Assembly: GCA_026398715.1 (NCBI GenBank)
Contig: JAPLSI010000138.1
Location: forward strand, 1-12,166
From: Gammaproteobacteria bacterium
GTDB lineage: Bacteria > Pseudomonadota > Gammaproteobacteria > Xanthomonadales > Xanthomonadaceae
Reading direction: 5' to 3'
DNA: 12,166 bases
The position numbers were made by a program, and so were the translations under genes. Below are positions 1 through 6,262 of this stretch, one piece after another; position 1 is the first letter of the stretch; the number at the start of each line of letters is the position of its first letter. The notes under the pieces were generated by a model that saw only the letters and a list, made by a program, of their open reading frames with translations, made no database searches and had not been told where the DNA came from.

Positions 1-1340
1 CGACCGTCCGCGTCGCGTGCCTTGCCCGGCCGGTTGGCCGGCGGAATCGGCCGTGGAAACGGCGGCTGGTAGCGAAAACTTCCCGGCGTATCCACCGCGC
101 CCAGCAGCAACTGCAGCAGGTGCAGCGCGCGGCAGGTGTGGAAGCCGTTGCTGTGGGCGGAGATGCCGCGCATCGCGTGCATCGCCACGGGGCGCCCGGT
201 CATCTGCGAATGCTTGCGGCCGTGCGTGTCGGTCCATTCGATCGGCAGCACCAGGGGATCGTCGAACGCGGCCGAGGCCAGTTCGCGCGCGATGCGCCGG
301 ATCGTGTCGGCGGGGATGCCGCAACGCGCAGCGACCGCGTCGGGTGAATATTGCGGATCGAGATAGCGCTCGGCGACGAGATGGAACACGGGGCGTGCCT
401 TGCGCCCGTCGGCCAGTTCGAATTCGCCGATGACCACCGGCGACACATCGGCCGACAGGGCCAGGCCCGGCGCACCGGTGTTGCGGTTCCAGCACAGCGG
501 CGCGCCGTCGGCATCGCGGGCGAACAGGCCGTCGTCGGCCGCGCCGGGATTGGCGACCACCAGCCAATGCGCGTTGGTGTAGCGCACCAGGTAATCGAGG
601 TCGATGCGGTCGGCCTTGAGCAGTTCATGGATCAGCGCAAACGCGAACAGCCCGTCGGTGCCGGGCCGGATGCCGATCCATTCATCGGCCACCGCGCCAT
701 AGCCGGTTCGCACCGGATTCACCGCCACCACTTTGGCGCCGCGTCCCTTCAGTTGGCCCAGGCCAAGCTTGATCGGATTGGAATCGTGGTCTTCGGCCAC
801 GCCCCACAACATCAGGTAGCGCGTGTGTTCCCAATCGGGCTCGCCGAATTCCCAGAAGCTGCCGCCCAGGGTGTACAGGCCGCCTGCGGCCATGTTCACC
901 GAGCAAAAACCGCCATGCGCGGCGTAGTTGATGGTGCCGTATTGATGCGCCCACCAACCGGTGAGTGCCTGCGACTGGTCGCGGCCGGTGAAAAACGCCA
1001 GGCGGTCCGGGTCGCGTGCGCGCGTTTCAGCCAGCCAGCCGGCGGCCAGGGCTAGCGCCTCGTCCCATTCGATTTCGCGGAACTCGCCGCTGCCGCGTTC
1101 ACCGGTGCGCAGCATCGGCTTGCGCAACCGGGCCGGCGAGTAGTGCTGCATGATGCCGGCCGATCCCTTGGCGCAGAGCACGCCGCGGTTCACCGGGTGC
1201 GCGGGGTTGCCCTCGATGTAGCGGACCTTGCCATCGCGCAGGTGCACGTTGATGCCGCAGCGGCAGGCGCACATGTAGCAGGTGGTCTGCTTGACGTCGT
1301 CGCCCACCGGTTTTTGCAGATCGATCAGCGGCTCGCCCAT
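1..1340 (-). CDS. Molybdopterin oxidoreductase catalytic subunit, SoeA/PsrA-like (partial, runs off the left edge)
   Basis: The frame is open from the ATG at 1340 to the window edge, giving 446 codons of an N-terminal part. A [4Fe-4S] site CxxCxxxC is formed by Cys21, Cys24 and Cys28, with the fourth ligand Cys56 in LCAKG. Cys146, in GGFCSVNMAAGG, is the expected Mo ligand of a DMSO-reductase-family enzyme binding bis-MGD. From memory of the family, the CYMCACRCGI signature and the HAMRGISAHSNGFHTCRALH stretch most resemble SoeA, the catalytic subunit of cytoplasmic quinone-linked sulfite dehydrogenase. Polysulfide/thiosulfate reductase and formate dehydrogenase relatives remain possible. No Tat signal is present, which fits a cytoplasmic enzyme. 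An iron-sulfur subunit and an NrfD-type membrane subunit would be expected beyond the edge. The start lacks a well-spaced ribosome site: AGGCGG touches the ATG. An in-frame GTG at 1370 is a weaker alternative. Family assignment is secure; the substrate is inferred. Confidence 0.9.
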   Translation of the reverse strand, partial: MGEPLIDLQKPVGDDVKQTTCYMCACRCGINVHLRDGKVRYIEGNPAHPVNRGVLCAKGSAGIMQHYSPARLRKPMLRTGERGSGEFREIEWDEALALAAGWLAETRARDPDRLAFFTGRDQSQALTGWWAHQYGTINYAAHGGFCSVNMAAGGLYTLGGSFWEFGEPDWEHTRYLMLWGVAEDHDSNPIKLGLGQLKGRGAKVVAVNPVRTGYGAVADEWIGIRPGTDGLFAFALIHELLKADRIDLDYLVRYTNAHWLVVANPGAADDGLFARDADGAPLCWNRNTGAPGLALSADVSPVVIGEFELADGRKARPVFHLVAERYLDPQYSPDAVAARCGIPADTIRRIARELASAAFDDPLVLPIEWTDTHGRKHSQMTGRPVAMHAMRGISAHSNGFHTCRALHLLQLLLGAVDTPGSFRYQPPFPRPIPPANRPGKARDADG

Positions 1341-1346
1341 CCGCCT

Positions 1347-1352
1347 ATTGTG
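1347..1352 (-). promoter_or_regulatory. Candidate -10 element for a leaderless SoeA-like transcript
   Basis: On the minus strand CACAAT (4 of 6 matches to TATAAT) lies exactly six bases before the ATG at 1340. Initiation would fall on the A of the start codon. No good -35 is visible. Two direct copies of GCCGGGCA with a 10-bp period (1352-1359 and 1362-1369) sit immediately upstream. This is weak evidence taken alone. It is noted because the gene has no properly spaced ribosome site. Confidence 0.25.
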
Positions 1353-1406
1353 CCGGGCATCGCCGGGCACGGCGAGCGCCGGTGCCGCGTGCTGCGCCGC
1401 AGCGGT

Positions 1407-1979
1407 TCAGTTCGGCGCGTCCACCTTGATTTTAGGGCTGTTGAAATCGGTGTACAGCATGCGCATCGAAAACGGCTTGCCGGCACTCTTGCCGGAGGTC
1501 TCCAGCTGCAGCACCTGGCCGCTGGCAACACCCACCCACACGGTGCTGGTGTACTGGTCCTTGCCCGTTGCGCTCAGGAAGCGGTAGAGGCGGGCGGGCT
1601 GGGCGCCGACCCGGCCCATGCCCCGGCTTTCCACGGTGGTGCCCTTTTCGAGCTCCTTGATGGCGTCCTGGTTGCGGTATTTGGCGAAGGTGCCCTTGGG
1701 CATGGCCATTTTCATGGTCTGGCCATCGTGGCTCATGTACATGGTGTCGCCGATGACGACGCTGGACGGCTGGCCTGCCGGTGTCATCCGGAACCGGTCG
1801 GGCGCCTGGAATTCGATCACCGACACCGTCTTGTTGCTGGACAGGTCGACCATGGTGGCCTTGAAGGATTTCAGCGCCATGTTGCGGACAAAGGCGGCAT
1901 GGAGTTCCTGGCGGGCGTCGGCCCAGGCGGCGGGGGCGAGGGACAGGGCCAGCAGGGCCACGATGGCGCGTCGGAACAT
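1407..1979 (-). CDS. Secreted LolA-like protein (outer-membrane lipoprotein-sorting fold)
   Basis: This is a 190-residue protein with a clear Sec signal peptide (MFRRA, then a hydrophobic core, cleavage near AWA/D at residues 20-21), so it should act in the periplasm. The mature part is a run of amphipathic strands typical of the LolA/LolB/LppX superfamily (SFKATMVDLSS, VSVIEFQAPDRFRM, DTMYMSHDGQTMKM, GQVLQLETSGK). Such proteins carry lipids or lipoprotein acyl chains in a half-barrel. It is not obviously LolA itself, and its ligand is unknown. The start at 1979 is chosen because AGGAG lies seven bases upstream and the signal peptide begins there; longer in-frame extensions lack both. It reads toward the molybdoenzyme gene, 66 bases away, so cotranscription is possible. 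It is divergent from the WYL regulator. No cysteine follows the signal peptide, so it is not a lipoprotein. Confidence 0.85.
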   Translation of the reverse strand: MFRRAIVALLALSLAPAAWADARQELHAAFVRNMALKSFKATMVDLSSNKTVSVIEFQAPDRFRMTPAGQPSSVVIGDTMYMSHDGQTMKMAMPKGTFAKYRNQDAIKELEKGTTVESRGMGRVGAQPARLYRFLSATGKDQYTSTVWVGVASGQVLQLETSGKSAGKPFSMRMLYTDFNSPKIKVDAPN

Positions 1980-1980
1980 G

Positions 1981-1991
1981 GGAGATCTCCT
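1981..1991 (-). promoter_or_regulatory. Ribosome site of the LolA-like gene inside a perfect palindrome
   Basis: AGGAG (1987-1991 on the minus strand) is the Shine-Dalgarno sequence that fixes the start at 1979. It is part of GGAGATCTCC (1981-1990), a perfect 10-bp palindrome. In RNA the two halves could only pair between molecules or in a strained hairpin. In DNA the site could bind a dimeric protein. Confidence 0.55.
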
Positions 1992-2020
1992 GTGCATGGC
2001 GGCAAACGCCCGGCGATGCC

Positions 2021-2026
2021 ATTCTA
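2021..2026 (-). promoter_or_regulatory. Candidate -10 box for the LolA-like gene
   Basis: TAGAAT on the minus strand matches TATAAT at five of six positions. It would start transcription near 2014, giving a leader of about 35 bases containing the AGGAG ribosome site. No good -35 sits 16-18 bases upstream, so a regulator may be needed. The 88-base gap also serves the divergent WYL regulator gene. Confidence 0.35.
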
Positions 2027-2067
2027 GACGCAAATCCGGACGGCACCCGGACAGGCTAGCCGCAACC

Positions 2068-3042
2068 ATGGACCGCTACGAACGAATTCTCGCCCTGCAC
2101 AGGCACATGAAAATGGCGCGCTATCCGGTGCCCCTGGCGCGCCTGATGGACGAGCTGGATTGTTCGCGCGCCACCCTGTATCGCGACATCGCCTTCCTGC
2201 GCGATGCGCTGGGCGCGCCGATCGAAAGCGACTCCACCGGCGAAGGTGGTTTCCGCTACGACGAGAAGGAAGCCGAGCGCTTCGAACTGCCGGGCCTGTG
2301 GCTGAACTCCGACGAATTGCACGCGCTGCTGGCGACGCACCAGTTGCTGGACCGCACCGGCAGCGGCGTGTTGTCCTCGGCGCTGGCGCCGCTGAAGACC
2401 CGCATCGAATCGCTGCTGGCGCAACAAGCCGGTGGCAAGCGCTGGCCGATGGAACGCGTGCGCGTGATCGGCAGTTACGTGCGCCGCCGCGATGAAATTG
2501 CTTTCCGCGTGGTGGCAAGCGCCGTGCTTGAACGCAAGCGCGTGGCCTTCGACTACCTGGCGCGTTCTACCAACGAGCGCACCCACCGCCTGGTATCGCC
2601 GCAGCGGCTTACCCACTATCGCGACAACTGGTACCTCGACGCCTTCGACCACGAGCGCGAGGCGCTGCGCAGTTTTTCGGTCGACCGCATCCAGCATGCG
2701 CGGGTGCAGGACCAGGCCGCAGTCGACCTGCCGGACGATGAACTCGACCTGCACCTGGCATCGAGCTACGGCATCTTCTCCGGCGCGCCCAAGGGCACGG
2801 CCACGATCGTCTTCTCGCCGAAGGCCGCCCGCTGGGTGGCCGACGAACACTGGCATTCCAAGCAGGAAGGGCGCTTCCTGCCCGACGGTCGTTATCAGTT
2901 GAAGCTGCCCTACAGCAACGCCAAGGAATTGCTGATGGACGTACTGCGCTATGGCGCCGATGCCGAAATCACCGAGCCGGTCAGCCTGCGCGAGCAGGCC
3001 AAGACGCTGTTGCAGCTCGCCTTGTCGGCCTACGAGCGCTGA
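2068..3042 (+). CDS. WYL-domain transcriptional regulator (YafY-type, HTH-WYL-WCX)
   Basis: A 324-residue DNA-binding regulator. Residues 1-62 form a DeoR-like winged helix-turn-helix (MDRYERILALHRHM, then LMDELDCSRATLYRDIAFLR as recognition region, then a wing rich in Gly). Residues about 148-215 are the WYL ligand-sensing domain, with the literal motif NWYLDAF at 187-193 and RSFSVDRI at 201-208. Residues about 245-320 match the WCX C-terminal extension that supports oligomerisation. Length is typical for the class. WYL regulators generally sense nucleic-acid or other small ligands; the ligand and targets here are unknown. The start at 2068 begins exactly at the conserved N-terminus; its ribosome site is poor. 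The gene is divergent from the LolA-like gene, the simplest candidate target besides itself. Two CCGGAC copies 11 bp apart lie just upstream. Its stop directly abuts that of the convergent lipocalin gene. Confidence 0.92.
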   Translation: MDRYERILALHRHMKMARYPVPLARLMDELDCSRATLYRDIAFLRDALGAPIESDSTGEGGFRYDEKEAERFELPGLWLNSDELHALLATHQLLDRTGSGVLSSALAPLKTRIESLLAQQAGGKRWPMERVRVIGSYVRRRDEIAFRVVASAVLERKRVAFDYLARSTNERTHRLVSPQRLTHYRDNWYLDAFDHEREALRSFSVDRIQHARVQDQAAVDLPDDELDLHLASSYGIFSGAPKGTATIVFSPKAARWVADEHWHSKQEGRFLPDGRYQLKLPYSNAKELLMDVLRYGADAEITEPVSLREQAKTLLQLALSAYER

Positions 3043-3588
3043 TTACTTCTGCTGGTCGGGAAACTGCGGCACGCGCTTGATGTCGCCCGGGCGGTAGCCG
3101 TAAGCGGCGAACTTTTCCCGCAGCGCATCGAACTGCGCATCGTCCATGCGTTGTTCGCGGCTGAATACCCAGGCCAGCTTGCCCGACGGTTGTCCGATCA
3201 GCGCCCAGGAATAATCCGGCGCCACTTCCAGGACCAGGTAGTCGGCTTTCAACAGGCCGCCGAAGAAGGCGATCTTCCAGCGCGTGTTGTTGCTGCCGGG
3301 GACCACGGTGGCCAGCGCGTTCATGCGTTTTTCGGGCTTGTCGAAGGCCTTGCGGTAGACGAACACGTTGTCGATCTTTCCGTCCGGGCGCAGCGCATAC
3401 ACATCGGCGCTGGCGATCTTGCCGCGCTCGGCGAAATACGGAATGTTGCCGATCACCCACCAGCGGCCCATGTAGCGGTCCAGGTCCACGCTGGCCTTCG
3501 AGACCAGTTCGGGCTCGCGCGCCTGGGCGCGGCTGGCCAGCACGGCCAACACGGCGACGGCCAGCAGTAGTACCAGGTAAGTTCGCAT
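3043..3588 (-). CDS. Secreted lipocalin family protein (Blc-like, without lipobox)
   Basis: A 181-residue protein with a Sec signal peptide (residues 1-23, cleavage after AQA). The lipocalin hallmark GxW motif follows as DLDRYMGRWWVIGNIPYFAERG-like sequence at 36-56. Further Blc-type features are FFGGLLKADYLVLEVAPDY (108-126) and WVFSREQRMDD (140-150), the last carrying the conserved Arg of the third lipocalin motif. Blc proteins bind fatty acids or lysophospholipids in an eight-stranded barrel, usually anchored to the outer membrane. This one has no cysteine anywhere, so it should be soluble in the periplasm. The start at 3588 places the basic residue next to the hydrophobic core. An in-frame ATG at 3618 would add ten hydrophilic residues and cannot be excluded. 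It is convergent with the WYL gene with zero bases between the stops. Confidence 0.87.
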   Translation of the reverse strand: MRTYLVLLLAVAVLAVLASRAQAREPELVSKASVDLDRYMGRWWVIGNIPYFAERGKIASADVYALRPDGKIDNVFVYRKAFDKPEKRMNALATVVPGSNNTRWKIAFFGGLLKADYLVLEVAPDYSWALIGQPSGKLAWVFSREQRMDDAQFDALREKFAAYGYRPGDIKRVPQFPDQQK

Positions 3589-3721
3589 GCGTTTATCCAG
3601 CTTCGGGTTGGACAGCATGGGCGTGCCAGCCTGAAGGTGGTGTCAACGGCTTGGCCCGCTTCTCAGGCTGTGAGAAATCCGACCGGCACAGTGGCCACAC
3701 GTTCAGCCACGGAGCCAGCCC

Positions 3722-4069
3722 ATGTCCCGCATCGAATCCTTCGCCAAACGCCCCGGCCACGTCGACCAGGCCTCGGGCCGTCGCGTCGTCGCCCGCCTGC
3801 TCTGGCAGTGGCTGGCCGTCGGCATCCTGCTGACGCTGCTTTTTCCGGCCGCACGCGGCACCAGCGCGCTGGTTGGGCCGATGACCTTCTGGCTGCTGGG
3901 CGTGCCGCTCACCAGCCTGCTCGTGTTCCACCGGCATGCGCTGGCGGCGGCCTGGCTGGGAGTCCTCGTCTCCACGCCGGGTCGCCGCCGGGCCCGCCGC
4001 GTGGCGTTGCCGGCGCCGCGCGCGGTGTTCACGGCACGGTCCGCACCGGCGCGCAGGCGCGCCGCCTGA
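3722..4069 (+). CDS. Small membrane protein with arginine-rich tail, unknown function
   Basis: A 115-residue open frame with a well placed ribosome site (GGAG seven bases before the ATG). A hydrophilic N-terminus of about 22 residues is followed by hydrophobic segments near 24-43 and 48-69 and a shorter one near 72-84, suggesting two or three membrane spans. The C-terminal 30 residues are dominated by Arg, Ala and Pro (RRRARRV at 88-94, ARRRAA at the end). I do not recognise a family. It lies 66 bases upstream of ptrB on the same strand, so the two could be cotranscribed. A separate promoter for ptrB is also possible. The coding call rests on the ribosome site, the membrane-protein profile and codon bias like its neighbours. 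In GC-rich DNA chance frames of this size do occur. Confidence 0.6.
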   Translation: MSRIESFAKRPGHVDQASGRRVVARLLWQWLAVGILLTLLFPAARGTSALVGPMTFWLLGVPLTSLLVFHRHALAAAWLGVLVSTPGRRRARRVALPAPRAVFTARSAPARRRAA

Positions 4070-4092
4070 TTCTTGCTTCACGCGGCGCGTGG

Positions 4093-4098
4093 TAGTTT
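4093..4098 (+). promoter_or_regulatory. Candidate extended -10 promoter for ptrB
   Basis: TGGTAGTTT at 4090-4098 has the TGn extension followed by a -10-like TAGTTT. Initiation near 4105 would give a leader of about 30 bases holding the AGGGGA ribosome site of ptrB. TTGCTT at 4073-4078 is only 14 bases upstream, too close for a normal -35. Support is weak. Confidence 0.3.
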
Positions 4099-4135
4099 GT
4101 CGGGTGCCGGGCATCCAGCCGAACAGGGGAATCCG

Positions 4136-6262
4136 ATGAAACCGATCCATCTCGCCCTCGCCGCCGTTTTCGGCGCAGTGGCCTTCGCGAACACGAGCGC
4201 CGCAGACATGCCCAAGCCACCCACTGTCGCCAAGAAGCCGCACGAGGTCAGCGCGCCTTTCGGCGCGACCCGCAACGACCCGTACTACTGGCTGCGCGAC
4301 GACACCCGCAAGAATCCCGAGATGCTGGCCTACCTGAAGGCCGAGAACGACTACGCCGATGCCTTGCTGGCCTCGAGCAAGCCACTGCAGGACAAGCTGT
4401 TCACCGAAATCACCGGGCGCATCAAGCAAGACGATGCCTCGGTGCCGTATCGCCTGCGCGGCTACTGGTACTACACGCGTTTCGAGACCGGCAAGGACTA
4501 CGCCATCGCCGCGCGCCGCCTTGGCAGCATGGACGCGCCGGAAGAAATCATGCTCGACCAGAACGCCATGGCGATGGGCAAGGCCTTCTTCCAGGTCGGC
4601 GGCGCCGCCACCAGCATGGACAACAAGCTGTTGGCCTGGGCCGAGGACACCGTTGGCCGCCGCCAGTTCGTGCTGCGCGTGAAGGATATTGCCAGCGGAA
4701 AGGTTTTCGACGACGTGGTCTCCAACATCGAGGCCAACATCGTCTGGGGCGACGACAACCGCACCATCTATTACGTCGAAAAAGATCCGGTGACTTTGTT
4801 GTCCGCGCGGGTCAAGTCGCATGTCCTGGGCACGCCTGCCACGGACGACAAGCTGGTGTACGAGGAGGAAGACGAAACCTTCTACATGGGCATCAAGCGC
4901 ACCCGATCGGACAAGTTCATCTGCATCGTGGTGGACAGCACGGTCAGCACCGAAGTGCGCTGCACGCCCGCCGCCAATCCGGGCACCTTCACCGTCATCG
5001 CACCGCGCCAGCGTGATTTCGAATACCAGGCCGACCACCTGGGCGACCGCTGGGTCATCCGCACCAACCTGGATGCGCCGAACTTCCGCCTGATGACGCT
5101 GGCCGATGGCGCGCCGCTGGGCGATCGCAGCAAGTGGTCCGAGCTGGTGCCGCATTCGACCGACGTCTTTATCGAAGACTACGAGTTGTTCGACGGCTTC
5201 ATCGCCATCGAAGAACGCTCCGGCGGCCTCAAGCGCCTGCGCACGCTGACCAATGCGGGCAAGAGTGAATTCGTGGCGTCCGACGAGCCTGCGTACGCGA
5301 TGGCGCTCGACAACAATGCCGAGCCCAATACCTCCTGGTTGCGCTACAGCTACAACTCGCTGACCACGCCCAGGACGGTTTACGACGTGGACGCCACCAG
5401 CGGCGAGCGCAAGTTGCTCAAGCGCGAGCCGGTGCTGGGTGGCTACGACCCGGCCAACTACGTGACCGAACGCCTGTGGGCGCCGGCGCGTGACGGAACC
5501 AAGGTGCCGGTGTCGGTCGTCTATCGCAAGGGCTTCAAGAAGGACGGCACGGCGGCGATGTTGCAGTACGCGTACGGCAGTTACGGCCTGTCCACCGACC
5601 CCGCCTTCAACGTCAGCAATGTCAGCTTGCTCGACCGTGGCGTGGTCTATGCCATCGCGCACATCCGCGGCGGCCAGGAGATGGGCCGCAAGTGGTATGA
5701 CGACGGCCACCTGATGAACAAGATGAACTCGTTCACCGACTTCATCGACGTGACCCGCTTCCTGGTGAAGGAAGGTTATGCAGCGCCCGATCGCGTCGCG
5801 GCCCGCGGCGGCAGCGCCGGCGGCCTGCTGATGGGCGGCATCGCCAACATGGCGCCGAAGGACTACCGCATCATCATCGCGCAGGTGCCGTTCGTGGACG
5901 TGGTGACGACGATGCTGGACGAGTCGATCCCACTGACCACCAACGAGTTCGACGAGTGGGGCAATCCGAAGGACAAGAAGTTCTACGACTACATGCTGTC
6001 GTATTCACCGTACGACAACGTGGCCAGGCAGGACTATCCGGCCTTCTACGTCGGCACCGGCCTGTGGGATTCGCAGGTGCAGTATTACGAGCCGACCAAG
6101 TGGGTGGCACGCCTGCGTGAGATGAAGACCGATTCGCAGCCGCTGGTCTATCGCGTCAACATGGAAGCCGGTCACGGCGGCAAGTCAGGGCGCTTCCAGC
6201 GTTACCACGAAATCGCCGAAAGCTTCGCCTTCATGCTCGAGCAGGTGGGCATCAAGGACTAG
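4136..6262 (+). CDS. ptrB: Oligopeptidase B (S9A serine peptidase) with signal peptide
   Basis: A 708-residue prolyl-oligopeptidase-family enzyme that cleaves short peptides after Arg or Lys. After a signal peptide (residues 1 to about 23, ending SAA/D), a seven-bladed propeller (about 100-430) gates an alpha/beta-hydrolase domain (about 450-708). The triad is Ser560 in RGGSAGG, Asp645 in GLWDSQV and His680 in AGHGGKSG. With a constant offset of 28 these equal Ser532, Asp617 and His652 of E. coli OpB, which marks the subfamily clearly. The P1-binding acids are kept as Glu604 and Asp606 (E. coli Glu576, Glu578). At the P2 pair Asp488 is kept but the second position is Ala490. The start is fixed by AGGGGA five bases upstream and by the signal peptide. 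E. coli OpB is cytoplasmic; this form should be exported. The last 11 bases overlap the convergent nhaA. Confidence 0.95.
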   Translation: MKPIHLALAAVFGAVAFANTSAADMPKPPTVAKKPHEVSAPFGATRNDPYYWLRDDTRKNPEMLAYLKAENDYADALLASSKPLQDKLFTEITGRIKQDDASVPYRLRGYWYYTRFETGKDYAIAARRLGSMDAPEEIMLDQNAMAMGKAFFQVGGAATSMDNKLLAWAEDTVGRRQFVLRVKDIASGKVFDDVVSNIEANIVWGDDNRTIYYVEKDPVTLLSARVKSHVLGTPATDDKLVYEEEDETFYMGIKRTRSDKFICIVVDSTVSTEVRCTPAANPGTFTVIAPRQRDFEYQADHLGDRWVIRTNLDAPNFRLMTLADGAPLGDRSKWSELVPHSTDVFIEDYELFDGFIAIEERSGGLKRLRTLTNAGKSEFVASDEPAYAMALDNNAEPNTSWLRYSYNSLTTPRTVYDVDATSGERKLLKREPVLGGYDPANYVTERLWAPARDGTKVPVSVVYRKGFKKDGTAAMLQYAYGSYGLSTDPAFNVSNVSLLDRGVVYAIAHIRGGQEMGRKWYDDGHLMNKMNSFTDFIDVTRFLVKEGYAAPDRVAARGGSAGGLLMGGIANMAPKDYRIIIAQVPFVDVVTTMLDESIPLTTNEFDEWGNPKDKKFYDYMLSYSPYDNVARQDYPAFYVGTGLWDSQVQYYEPTKWVARLREMKTDSQPLVYRVNMEAGHGGKSGRFQRYHEIAESFAFMLEQVGIKD

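Noticed and set aside
1391..1403. GCTGC-GCC-GCAGC inverted repeat just after the LolA-like stop
   Set aside because: A five-bp stem with a three-base loop and no T-run is too weak for an intrinsic terminator; such short palindromes are common at this GC content.
1143..2027. Plus-strand open frame of about 294 codons opposite the molybdoenzyme start and LolA-like gene
   Set aside because: It crosses two minus-strand genes with clear motifs and a signal peptide; its composition is typical of an antisense frame.
3641..3646. Perfect TTGACA on the minus strand upstream of the lipocalin gene
   Set aside because: No acceptable -10 lies 16-18 bases downstream (CGCCCA at 17). The best hexamer, CATGCT, is 20 bases away, so I do not call a promoter.
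3593..5710. Very long minus-strand open frame (about 705 codons) opposite the small membrane gene and ptrB
   Set aside because: It lies antisense to a confidently assigned enzyme, has low-complexity Arg/His/Val/Ala/Gly-rich composition and no recognisable domain. This is the usual mirror effect of GC-rich codon use.
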